Origin: Deltaproteobacteria bacterium
GTDB lineage: Bacteria > Myxococcota_A > UBA9160 > SMWR01
DNA length: 29,838 nucleotides
Direction of reading: 5' to 3'
Assembly: GCA_019313605.1 (NCBI GenBank)
Contig: JAFDAW010000003.1
Location: 1-29,838 of the forward strand
In this document: positions 16,123 to 23,180 of the stretch, in pieces
Layout: every line of letters starts with the position of its first letter
Numbering within the stretch: position 1 is the stretch's first letter
The notes under the pieces: generated by a model
Database searches by the model: none
Seen by the model: only the letters and a program-made list of their open reading frames with translations
Told to the model about the DNA's origin: nothing
Made by a program: the position numbers and the translations under genes

Positions 16123-16998
16123 ATGAAGGGAATCCTGTTGGCGGGCGGCGCGGGCACACGCCTCGACCCGATTACACGAGGCGTGAGCAAGCAGCTCCTG
16201 CCGATCTACGACAAGCCGATGGTCTACTACCCGTTGGCCACTCTGATGCTCGCGGAGATCCGAGAGATCCTGCTGATCTCCACCCCCGAAGATCTCGGCG
16301 CGTACCGGCGCCTGCTCGGCGACGGAAGCCAGTTCGGACTCGAGATCCAGTACGCCGAACAGGCCCGACCGGAGGGGATCGCCCAGGCCTTCTTGATCGG
16401 ACGAGATTTCGTCGACAGCGACCGCGTCGCGCTCTCGCTGGGCGACAACGTCTTCTACGGCCACGGCATGCCGGAATCACTTCGCCGCGCAGCGCAGCGC
16501 GAGCACGGCGCGACGGTGTTCGGCTATTGGGTCAACGACCCGGAGCGCTACGGAGTGGTGGAGTTCGACGCGAACCGAAACGCCGTGGGCATCGAGGAGA
16601 AACCCGAAAAACCCCACTCCAACTACGCGATCACGGGCATCTACTTCTACGACAACCGCGTGCTGGAGATCGCAGCGGGATTGAAACCCTCGGCCCGCGG
16701 CGAACTCGAGATTACCGACGTCAACCTCGAATACCTCCGCGGCGGCGATCTCCACGTCGAGCTGCTCGGGCGTGGTGTGGCGTGGCTCGACACCGGGACG
16801 AACGAATCGCTGCTCCAGGCTTCCAATTTCGTCGAAACCATTCAGGAACGGCAGGGCTTGAAGATCGCGTGTCTCGAAGAGATCGCGTTTCGCCAGGGCT
16901 ACATCGACCGGGACCAACTCGCGAAGCAGGGCGAGCAGATGGGCAAGTCGAGCTACGGCGCCTACCTGCTGCGACTCACAAAAGAGAACCGGCATTGA
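16123..16998 (+). CDS. rfbA: Glucose-1-phosphate thymidylyltransferase
   Basis: 291-residue RmlA/RfbA, the usual length, which makes dTDP-glucose from dTTP and glucose-1-phosphate, the first step toward dTDP-L-rhamnose. Visible motifs are the nucleotide-binding GGAGTRLDPIT, SKQLLPIYDKPMVYYPL, LGDNVFYGHG, IEEKPEKPHS and WLDTGTNESLLQAS. The ATG follows GGAGCGGAG. The stop overlaps the proposed TTG start of rfbC, so the two are coupled. The activity is cytoplasmic, and the product feeds O-antigen, capsule or protein glycan synthesis. Confidence 0.96.
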   Translation: MKGILLAGGAGTRLDPITRGVSKQLLPIYDKPMVYYPLATLMLAEIREILLISTPEDLGAYRRLLGDGSQFGLEIQYAEQARPEGIAQAFLIGRDFVDSDRVALSLGDNVFYGHGMPESLRRAAQREHGATVFGYWVNDPERYGVVEFDANRNAVGIEEKPEKPHSNYAITGIYFYDNRVLEIAAGLKPSARGELEITDVNLEYLRGGDLHVELLGRGVAWLDTGTNESLLQASNFVETIQERQGLKIACLEEIAFRQGYIDRDQLAKQGEQMGKSSYGAYLLRLTKENRH

Positions 16999-17552
16999 CG
17001 CAATTCATGGAGACCGCGATCCCCGGGATCATCCTCATCGAACCCACGGTTCACCGCGATGATCGTGGCTTCTTCCTGGAGAGCTACCGCGAATCGGAAT
17101 ACCGCGACGGCGGCATTCGCGCGCGCTTCGTTCAGGACAATCACTCGTCCTCGGTGAAGGACACCCTGCGCGGGCTCCACGGACAAAATCCCAACCCACA
17201 GGGAAAACTGGTGCGCGTCATCGAAGGAGAGATCTTCGATGTGAGCGTCGACGTGCGCCGGGGATCTCCCACCTACGGCAAACACTTCGCGACGCACCTT
17301 TCGGCCGACAACTATCACCAGCTGTACATCCCGCCAGGCGTGCTCCACGGCTTCCTGGTAACGAGCGACGTCGCGCAGGTGATCTACAAGTGCACCGATT
17401 TCTACCGCCCCGAAGCGGATTTCAGCGTCGCGTGGAACGACCCAGAATTCGGCATCGCCTGGCCGATCGAGTCCCCGATCCTCTCGGAAAAGGACCGCTG
17501 CGCGCCCCGGCTCGAGGACGTCGAGAGCCAGCTGATCGACTACGCGCCGTAG
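16995..17552 (+). CDS. rfbC: dTDP-4-dehydrorhamnose 3,5-epimerase
   Basis: 185-residue cupin-fold epimerase, normal length for RmlC. Motifs are ETAIPGIILIEP, DDRGFFLESY, LRGLHGQ (catalytic His), FDVSVDVRRGSPTYG and YIPPGVLHGFLV. The start is assigned to TTG 16995, which forms a TTGA overlap with the rfbA stop and places the conserved F.ET.IPG motif where family members have it. ATG 17007 is the alternative and would lack a ribosome site. rfbB (dehydratase) and rfbD (reductase) are not in the window, so the pathway must be completed elsewhere. Confidence 0.95.
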   Translation: MTQFMETAIPGIILIEPTVHRDDRGFFLESYRESEYRDGGIRARFVQDNHSSSVKDTLRGLHGQNPNPQGKLVRVIEGEIFDVSVDVRRGSPTYGKHFATHLSADNYHQLYIPPGVLHGFLVTSDVAQVIYKCTDFYRPEADFSVAWNDPEFGIAWPIESPILSEKDRCAPRLEDVESQLIDYAP

Positions 17553-17556
17553 TCGG

Positions 17557-17581
17557 AAATCCGCTCTGGAAACGCGGATTT
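17557..17581. terminator. Weak inverted repeat between convergent genes
   Basis: An 8-bp perfect stem (AAATCCGC / GCGGATTT) with a nine-base loop lies directly after the rfbC stop and ends in a short T-run on the plus strand. The minus-strand exit also has three U. It may serve as a bidirectional terminator between rfbC and the zinc-ribbon gene, but the T-tract is short. Confidence 0.4.
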
Positions 17582-17638
17582 ACAGCTTATGCGAACGCGA
17601 TCGCAAGCCGGCTGTAGAAGGGAGTGGGTGAGGATCCG

Positions 17639-17800
17639 TCAGATCTCTTCTTCGATCTTGCACTCTTCGTCGTAGGGATCGGCCGTGAGCCGACACGGCG
17701 AACCGCAGTAACTGCAATAGATATCGTCGCCGGGCTTTTCGTCGCCACCAAGCGCGAAGTCGGCGTCGCAGATCGGACAGCTGAGTTCGATGAGTGCCAT
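17639..17800 (-). CDS. 53-residue acidic zinc-ribbon protein
   Basis: Short frame read directly from the minus strand: 53 codons plus stop, starting at ATG 17798-17800. It encodes CPIC (residues 8-11) and CSYC (29-32), plus Cys36 and Cys47, and ends in a Glu-rich tail (CKIEEEI). This is a rubredoxin/zinc-ribbon knuckle pair in a very acidic protein, loosely reminiscent of LysW-type carrier proteins, although the LysW C-terminal EDWGE motif is absent. The ribosome site is weak. It begins 65 bases after the apbE stop on the same strand and may be the last gene of that operon. Function unknown. Confidence 0.7.
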   Translation of the reverse strand: MALIELSCPICDADFALGGDEKPGDDIYCSYCGSPCRLTADPYDEECKIEEEI

Positions 17801-17865
17801 CCCTGATAGATCGGAGGGTTTCGAGGGCAGCTTGAGTGGCCCCTAAAGCGGGGACATGTGGGGCT

Positions 17866-18891
17866 CTACGGCGCCTCGTGAGGCTCGGGGAGGGGTTCGA
17901 AGTGGACCGCGGCGTCCCAGCCGGGGGTCGACCGGAACTCGCCGTCGCCCTCGATCAACAACCCTTCGCAATCCGGCTGGGCGGCGACCAGAGCGAGCCC
18001 CGTATCCGCATCGAGGACGAGGAGTGCGAGGCTGAGCGCCTCGGCCAAAGCCGCCCGCTGCGAAACCACGATTGCCTGGCGCGCACGCATCAGTGGCTCG
18101 CCGCTGCGCGGATCGATGATGTGCCCGTAACGGCGGCCGCCGATTTCGACCCACTGGCCCTGGCTACCCGAGACCGAGAGCGCCTGGTCGCGAAGCGTGA
18201 TCAGACCCGCGAAGCGGCCCTTGGGTCCGCGGACCAGCAAGCGCCAGCCCGCGCTGCCCGCAGGGGCGCCCACCGCCCAGCTGCTGCTCTGGCCGAAATT
18301 GAGCAACGCGCTCTCGATCCCGTGCCGTTCGAGCAGTGGGAGCATCCGGTCGAGCGCGTAACCCTTCGCGATCCCTCCGAGATCCAGCTTCACCCCCGAT
18401 TCGCTGAGCGAAACCCCCTCTCCGGAAACCACAGAAATCCGGCTCGGACCCACGCGTTCGCGAGCTGCCGCCAACTCGAGGGGGGTTGGCGGCGCATCTC
18501 GATCGGCGGCCGCCATCCAGAGGTCGACCACGGGGCCGATCGTCACGTCGAACGCGCCCTGCGTGAGTTCGGAGTAGGCGATGGAGCGCTGCAGGATCTC
18601 CTCTACCTCGGCGTCGACCGGCTGCCTACCGAGACCGGCCGTGCGGTTGAGCCGGCTGACATCGCTCTCCGGATCGTAAATCGAAAGCAATCGATCGAGC
18701 CGGGTGGCCACCTCGTAAAGATCGTCGAGCGCCTCGGCGGCGGGTTTCGGCTCGAGACCCTCGAGCGTGATCTCGAGCACGGTGCCCATCTCATAGCGAC
18801 CGTCCGAGATCGACCGCTCGAGGGTCGACTCGGTCGCGCATCCCTGCGTCAGGGTGGACAGCAGCAGTGCGCAAACCGCGCGAGAGATCAA
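17866..18891 (-). CDS. apbE: ApbE-family FAD:protein FMN transferase (lipoprotein)
   Basis: 341 residues, the normal ApbE size, with a lipoprotein signal (LTQGC, Cys18) placing it in the periplasm. ApbE cleaves FAD and attaches FMN to a Thr/Ser of target proteins using Mg2+. Motifs are MGT (35-37), ESDVSRLN (75-82), FDVTIGP (114-120), DLGGIAKGYAL (170-180) and HIIDPRSGEP (257-266). The usual GG(D/N) after the 'NFG' strand is replaced by GQSSS (200-204), so it may belong to a divergent subgroup. Its ATG overlaps the stop of the upstream membrane-protein gene (ATGA). The FMN-binding protein two genes upstream is the obvious substrate. Confidence 0.93.
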   Translation of the reverse strand: MISRAVCALLLSTLTQGCATESTLERSISDGRYEMGTVLEITLEGLEPKPAAEALDDLYEVATRLDRLLSIYDPESDVSRLNRTAGLGRQPVDAEVEEILQRSIAYSELTQGAFDVTIGPVVDLWMAAADRDAPPTPLELAAARERVGPSRISVVSGEGVSLSESGVKLDLGGIAKGYALDRMLPLLERHGIESALLNFGQSSSWAVGAPAGSAGWRLLVRGPKGRFAGLITLRDQALSVSGSQGQWVEIGGRRYGHIIDPRSGEPLMRARQAIVVSQRAALAEALSLALLVLDADTGLALVAAQPDCEGLLIEGDGEFRSTPGWDAAVHFEPLPEPHEAP

Positions 18892-19418
18892 TCGCCCGCG
18901 GCTTCGTCGGGGGATTCGGATAACCCGCCGTTGTAGTTACGCTGCGAGCCCGCGAATACCGACCACAGTGAAACGGCCACGAGCACGGCGAGGCTGGCTT
19001 CGAGCAACAGAAATCCCGCGATCTTCAGGTAGGCGAAATTCGGACTCGCGAAGCGGACCAGCCATCCCGCACCCTCGTCGAGAATCGCCGCAAAAAACGG
19101 CACGATGATCAGCCAGGCCTTCGTCGTGTTTCGCAGCGGAACGAAGAGAATCAGGTGGGTCAGCACCAGGAGCAGCATCCCCATCGCGAAGAGATGGAAG
19201 TGCGAGACCTCGAGCAAGCCCTGGTAGCTGCGCGGCGAGAGAAATCGCTCCTCGGATCCGAGGTAGTATTCGATCACGGAGCTCGCGGTGAGGCTCATCT
19301 TGCTGAAGTAGAGCAATGCGTTCGTGAGCCACAGGCCGATTACATAGAGGGCGTAGAGCACGACGATGGTCTGGAGCAGGCGATTTCGAGTCCATTCGCC
19401 GGTAATCACGAAGCGCAC
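18888..19418 (-). CDS. Four-helix membrane protein of a flavin electron-transfer cassette
   Basis: 176 residues with hydrophobic segments at about 14-38, 71-95, 101-122 and 129-156 and a short polar C-terminal tail. His73, His75 and His88 lie in or at the edge of the second helix (SHFHLFAMG, then LTHL). They are candidates for haem b or metal ligation, but no known family is certain. The start is GTG 19418, three bases after the FMN-binding gene stop. The end overlaps the apbE start by four bases. In flavinylation-linked loci such small membrane proteins typically pass electrons from the quinone pool or cytoplasm to the extracytosolic flavoprotein. That role here is inference. Confidence 0.8.
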   Translation of the reverse strand: MRFVITGEWTRNRLLQTIVVLYALYVIGLWLTNALLYFSKMSLTASSVIEYYLGSEERFLSPRSYQGLLEVSHFHLFAMGMLLLVLTHLILFVPLRNTTKAWLIIVPFFAAILDEGAGWLVRFASPNFAYLKIAGFLLLEASLAVLVAVSLWSVFAGSQRNYNGGLSESPDEAAGD

Positions 19419-19421
19419 GCG

Positions 19422-19967
19422 TCAATCCTCGCTGTGGAGAAGAACCTCGTAATACGCGAGGGCTCGTCGGACACCGCGGGTCGTAGCGTGGGCCGAAAGT
19501 GTGGCTCCAACTACTCCGTGGACGTCTCCTCCGACGCGAAGTGGGGCTTCGATGGATCGATTGTCGAACTGTCTATACCAGCGATCCGTCGGTTTGTACT
19601 CGAGCGGCTCGTGGAATGCCAACACCCGCAGGGATCGAACTTCGCCTCCAGGGCTCAATACGATCATGAACGCCTCCGGCAATGTGCGAACGTTGTGGAT
19701 GTCGATCAACGCATAGCCGAGTACTTTGCCTTCGCGCATTCCCGTGTAGATCTTCACGAGCCTGGAGTCGAGCTCGCACTTTGCGAGTGACTCGATTCGA
19801 GCGACCTGATCCTCGTTGAGAATAAAGGTATTCGACGCCACCTCCTCCGCGTCGGGGAACGCCAACTCGAGCGCTTCGCTCTGGGAGAAGAAGACCTTCC
19901 CCTGGGCGCTTACAGCGACGAAGGCAGCGAGCAGCCAGGCGACGAGACCTGCAGATCTAGAAAACAA
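19422..19967 (-). CDS. Secreted FMN-binding domain protein (probable ApbE substrate)
   Basis: 181 residues: a signal peptide (about residues 1-23, MFSRSAGLVAWLLAAFV...) and an FMN_bind-type domain at about 80-178. The segment GDVHGVVGATLSAHATT carries a flavinylation-like motif, with Thr156 of VGAT as the probable covalent FMN acceptor. The residue before GAT is Val instead of the usual Ser/Thr. No ATG or GTG is available. TTG 19967, with GGGGA upstream, is in frame, overlaps the end of the porin gene by 11 bases and gives a normal signal peptide. Longer readings into the porin gene are shadow. It is expected to act as a periplasmic or surface flavin electron carrier. Confidence 0.85.
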   Translation of the reverse strand: MFSRSAGLVAWLLAAFVAVSAQGKVFFSQSEALELAFPDAEEVASNTFILNEDQVARIESLAKCELDSRLVKIYTGMREGKVLGYALIDIHNVRTLPEAFMIVLSPGGEVRSLRVLAFHEPLEYKPTDRWYRQFDNRSIEAPLRVGGDVHGVVGATLSAHATTRGVRRALAYYEVLLHSED

Positions 19968-21357
19968 AACCGATCCCCAGGTTGAATTCGTCGGGCAATT
20001 TGCCCGACTTCGCGCTGCGGTTGCGGTAATCGGCCTTGATGACGACTCGCGAAATCGGTTGAAAGGATAATCCGACCGTGTAGATCTCGATCTCCTTGCT
20101 CTTGTCACTGGAGAATCCGCTCGGAACATCGCGCTGCGTATCGTAGTACGAATAGCGAAAGAACGGCTCGAGGGTCTTCTCGCTGCCGGGAAACAAGAGC
20201 GGCATGAGATCGTAGGCGACCTCGCCGTAGACGCCGAGCATCTGGCCACCGACGGCCTCGCCCGCGGAGAGCTCACCGGTGCCGCCGCCCAGGCCGACGG
20301 GGCCAAGCGCGCGTGTCAGGTCGCCACTGTCGCCGATTTCAGCCATGGTGAATAGCGATCGAAGGTGAAAACCGTAGTCCTGGTATTGCGCGTGGACTTC
20401 CCAGATCGTCGTGGGTGTGTCGGGAATTTCGACCGTGTAGGAACCAAAGGCTCCCGAAACGCCAACATCTTGATTCTGGCCGGAATTTCCGTGATAGACG
20501 GATGCCCCGACGAGAACCTGGTTGATCGGCGTCCAGTCGAGCCTCGCAACGAACGCGAGGTGTTCGGCGAGCGCGCGATTGCCCTTTTGGCGGCCGCCGC
20601 GCAGGCCTCCAGAGTCGAAACCCTCCGCGTTGAAGCCGTTGATCACGAAGGCCTGGTAGTCGACCTGCTCGTAGAGCGTTCCGTGGATTCCAACACCGTT
20701 CTCACGCCAGGTCGACGGGATGATCTGACGTTCGATCTCCGGGCGATGCACACCGAAGTATGAAACGGGCTCGTGGATTTCGTTGATGAAACCCATCGGT
20801 GCGAGCACCAACCCCGCGCGAATGTTCGCCCAATCGCGGAGCAGGAAGTCGAGGTAGGCGAACTCGACAGAAACGCTTCCGCCGCTGGAACTCTTGGTGG
20901 AACCGGTCGTCGCGTGCTCGAACTCGATCTCTGCATTGAAGATGATGTTGTCGGTGAACTTGTAGCCGGTGTAGAGCACCATCCGGAGCAGGTCCGCGCG
21001 ATTTTTGGCGTCGCCTTTGTCGCCGACCAGGGCGCTGTAATAACCCTCGCCGTATCCACCGATCGACAGGCCGCGATCGAGGCCGTAGATCTTGGAGGCG
21101 GCCGGGGCGAGGCCGAATTTCGAGGACAGGGGCTGGTCTTCCGGAACCGCGAGTTCGCTCCGCGTGCGCTCGAGTTCGTCCGCGAGGACCGCGACCGTTC
21201 GCTCGAGTTCCGCGATGCGATCTTCCTGGGCGATGGACATGTCGGACGCCGCATCGGCGGCGGCGAGCCCCGCGAAGCCAACAACAGCGATCACGCCAAT
21301 CGACCACCGAGCAACCAACCTCATCCCACCTGCCCTCAGACCCATCTTCGGTGCCAT
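19957..21357 (-). CDS. Outer-membrane porin (OprO/OprP-like beta-barrel)
   Basis: 466 residues. The signal peptide ends near the AAADA region (about residue 36). A short coiled coil (EDRIAELERTVAVLADEL) is followed by a barrel of alternating aromatic strands ending in Phe (GIGFVF), the classic BAM signal. The N-terminal helix plus barrel resembles phosphate-selective or general anion porins. Substrate specificity cannot be read, and 'phosphate' should not be assumed. The start is fixed by GGAGGAGG five bases before ATG 21357. It is the first gene of an overlapping operon with the FMN-binding protein, the membrane protein and ApbE, which ties the pore to a redox function. Confidence 0.88.
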   Translation of the reverse strand: MAPKMGLRAGGMRLVARWSIGVIAVVGFAGLAAADAASDMSIAQEDRIAELERTVAVLADELERTRSELAVPEDQPLSSKFGLAPAASKIYGLDRGLSIGGYGEGYYSALVGDKGDAKNRADLLRMVLYTGYKFTDNIIFNAEIEFEHATTGSTKSSSGGSVSVEFAYLDFLLRDWANIRAGLVLAPMGFINEIHEPVSYFGVHRPEIERQIIPSTWRENGVGIHGTLYEQVDYQAFVINGFNAEGFDSGGLRGGRQKGNRALAEHLAFVARLDWTPINQVLVGASVYHGNSGQNQDVGVSGAFGSYTVEIPDTPTTIWEVHAQYQDYGFHLRSLFTMAEIGDSGDLTRALGPVGLGGGTGELSAGEAVGGQMLGVYGEVAYDLMPLLFPGSEKTLEPFFRYSYYDTQRDVPSGFSSDKSKEIEIYTVGLSFQPISRVVIKADYRNRSAKSGKLPDEFNLGIGFVF

Positions 21358-21393
21358 CTCAACCTCCTCCTGTTTTCTCCTGGTTCGGCTTTC

Positions 21394-21422
21394 TTCGTAT
21401 TGAAATTAACATTCAATTTCAA
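21394..21422 (-). promoter_or_regulatory. Sigma-70-type promoter of the porin-flavin operon
   Basis: On the minus strand TTGAAA (21422-21417) and TACGAA (21399-21394) are separated by exactly 17 bases. The -35 matches 5/6 and the -10 only 3/6, fitting an activated or repressed promoter. The predicted start near 21387 leaves a leader of about 30 bases with the strong ribosome site. Confidence 0.45.
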
Positions 21423-21423
21423 T
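21399..21423. promoter_or_regulatory. AT-rich palindrome, candidate Fur operator
   Basis: A perfect 9-bp inverted repeat (ATTGAAATT / AATTTCAAT, seven-base spacer) overlies the porin promoter. The central 19 bases match the Fur box at 11 positions by my count, and the TTGAAA...TTTCAA form resembles deltaproteobacterial Fur sites. A fur gene lies immediately upstream. Binding by Fur, rather than by a paralogue such as Zur or PerR, is inference. Confidence 0.5.
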
Positions 21424-21561
21424 TAAATCACGCGCAGGCTAGCCGGAGGTGCGGTTTGTTGTCAACTGGGTGAAAAATGAGAGAAAACTGACCTAAAACC
21501 CGTAAGAACGAGTCAAATCTCAAATAAATGGTGTTTTTGAGCTAAATCCGCGTATTCGCGG

Positions 21562-22002
21562 CTATTTGGCGACTTCTTCAGCGCAGGCGTCGCAGTGCCC
21601 GTAGAGCTCGTGCCGGTGGCGTAGGACGCGGAATTGGTAGCGGTCGGCGATTTCCATCTGGGTCTTCTCGATCATCGCGCATTCGAACTCGATGATCTTT
21701 CCACAGCGCAGACAGACCAGGTGATCGTGGTGCTCCTGCTCGATCTCGTAGCGGGTGACGCCGTCGTCGAACCGCCGTTCGCTCGCCAACCCCGCGTCGC
21801 ACAAGAGCTTCATCGTGCGGTAGACGGTCGTGTAGCCGATGTTCGGATGGTCGGCGCGAACGCAGCTGTGGATCTCTTCGCTGGTGATATGGCCGGTCGC
21901 TTCGAGAAAAGCTGCGAGGATCGCCTCACGCTGCTTGGTGTGCTTGAGATTGTGCTCCTCGAGATACTGAGAGAGCGAGCGCTGTTCGACCTCGTGTGAC
22001 AT
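21562..22002 (-). CDS. fur: Fur-family metal-responsive repressor
   Basis: 146 residues, normal for the family. The N-terminal winged helix covers about residues 10-85 (KHTKQREAILAAF, then GYTTVYRTMKLL, the recognition helix). The dimerisation domain holds the regulatory-site His cluster EQEHHDHLVC and two structural zinc pairs, CLRC and CDAC. The HHDH pattern and both CxxC pairs fit Fur rather than PerR, though Zur cannot be excluded without alignment. It lies 204 bases upstream of the porin-flavin operon on the same strand, the arrangement expected for a local regulator. Confidence 0.93.
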   Translation of the reverse strand: MSHEVEQRSLSQYLEEHNLKHTKQREAILAAFLEATGHITSEEIHSCVRADHPNIGYTTVYRTMKLLCDAGLASERRFDDGVTRYEIEQEHHDHLVCLRCGKIIEFECAMIEKTQMEIADRYQFRVLRHRHELYGHCDACAEEVAK

Positions 22003-22102
22003 AGAGCCACATTAATCGAGCGAGCTGGGCGATTCAACTACTTTGCGATCGCTACTGACGACGCGAACGGCGTAGAGGCGGATCTTGAGCGCTAAACGAG
22101 CG

Positions 22103-22594
22103 CTAGAGCCGCGCGGCGAGTGCCTCGGCGAGTTCGGCCACCTCGTCGTCAGGGTCCTCGGCGAGCATCCGGATCTGCGAGCGCAGACCGCCCGACGCCT
22201 TGAAGCCCTCGGCCTCGCAGGCGGCTTGCAGTGCTTCGAGGCCGCCGACCACCAACTCGGTGTCACCGGAATCCAGGAACATCCCCAACAGGGCGGCGTC
22301 CTCCGGAAAACCCGCGACGTCGCGATACTGTCGACAAGCGTCGGCGAGGTCGCTGGTGCCATGGGCCGCCCGAACCGCCGCCCCGAGCTTCTCGACTTCG
22401 GCACCTCCCTTGGTCTTCGAGAAGAGCCCGTCGAGCTGCTTGATGTACTGCTTGGTGACGGCCTCTTCTTTGGCCTTGGAAACTCCCTTCGGCCGCTGCT
22501 CCCTCGGCGACGACTGGCCGTCGCGACGCCGGCGATCGCGTTCGCTAAAGGAGAGCTTGTCTCCGTCGTTCCAGCTTCGATCGTCACCGCTCAT
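22103..22594 (-). CDS. Hypothetical helical protein with HEAT-like C-terminal half
   Basis: 163 residues. A charged, probably disordered N-terminus (about 1-45) is followed by an all-helical domain (FSKTKGGAEVEKLGAAVRAA..., DTELVVGGLEALQAACEAEG, then DDEVAELAEALAARL) that looks like two or three HEAT/ARM-type helical pairs. I do not recognise a named family. The ATG overlaps the stop of the upstream TPR lipoprotein gene by four bases, so the two are co-translated. Cytoplasmic by lack of any signal peptide. Confidence 0.8.
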   Translation of the reverse strand: MSGDDRSWNDGDKLSFSERDRRRRDGQSSPREQRPKGVSKAKEEAVTKQYIKQLDGLFSKTKGGAEVEKLGAAVRAAHGTSDLADACRQYRDVAGFPEDAALLGMFLDSGDTELVVGGLEALQAACEAEGFKASGGLRSQIRMLAEDPDDEVAELAEALAARL

Positions 22595-22941
22595 GGTCGT
22601 TCTTCTCCGACGTGCGCCTGCACGACGCGAAGATTCTCTACCGCCGCCACATTTCCACAGTCGAGAGCAACTGCGCGGCGAAACGCGAGTTCCGCGTCGC
22701 GTTCGCGTCCAGCCGCCTGGTAGGCGAGTCCGAGGTGGTTCTGCACCTCCGAAGCTTCAGGCAACAAGTCCGCGGCGCGTTCCAGCTCCGCGATCGCCTC
22801 TGCGGAGTCGCCGCGGTCGAGTGCGCTCGTCCCGCTCTGATACAAGCGCGCACCCCGAAAACTCGAGCATCCCAACGCGAGAAGCGCCACACAGAGCGCG
22901 CATCCGACGCGGAGCCAGGCAGTGCGGAATCGAAGCGACAT
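22591..22941 (-). CDS. Small TPR lipoprotein
   Basis: 116 residues with a lipoprotein signal peptide ending LALGC (Cys25), followed by two to three TPR motifs at about 33-105 (LYQSGTSALDRGDSAEAIAE, then NHLGLAYQAAGRERDAELAF). TPR lipoproteins act as scaffolds for envelope protein complexes (PilF/BamD-like roles). This one is too short to assign. It is coupled by an ATGA overlap to the downstream helical protein. Confidence 0.85.
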   Translation of the reverse strand: MSLRFRTAWLRVGCALCVALLALGCSSFRGARLYQSGTSALDRGDSAEAIAELERAADLLPEASEVQNHLGLAYQAAGRERDAELAFRRAVALDCGNVAAVENLRVVQAHVGEERP

Positions 22942-23180
22942 CTACACCGGTTTAACTGCCTGACGGTTGCCGCGCAACACGATCAAATTGCCGGAGGGGG
23001 TCGGCCATGGTACCCATCGCCCGCACAGAGGGTGCGGATTCACCCCTGCAGGCGAGATCCAACAACCGCCGCTTGCGGAGCGACGGCAGCGGAGGCCCTC
23101 CCCTTCCCGGCTGAGAAAACCCGGAAAGTGGTCCCCAGGGCCGCGCACACGGCACGGTCTGGTTCGCATCCGGAGTTCTC
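22942..23180. other. GC-rich structured intergenic region, possible ncRNA or leader
   Basis: About 240 bases between the divergent TPR lipoprotein and MATE genes. It is rich in short GC hairpins: TTGC-CG-CGCAA near 22967-22977, CCGCAC / GTGCGG near 23021-23037, and GGAGGG pairing potential with CCCTCC. Frames through it on either strand lack protein-like composition. I could not match it to 6S, SRP, RNase P, tmRNA or a known riboswitch by eye. It may simply hold two promoters; an RNA element is a guess. Confidence 0.3.

Noticed and set aside
23158..23174. tRNA-like T-arm (TCTGG-TTCGCAT-CCGGA)
   Set aside because: The loop lacks the invariant A58, and no anticodon arm, D-arm or acceptor stem can be built around it.
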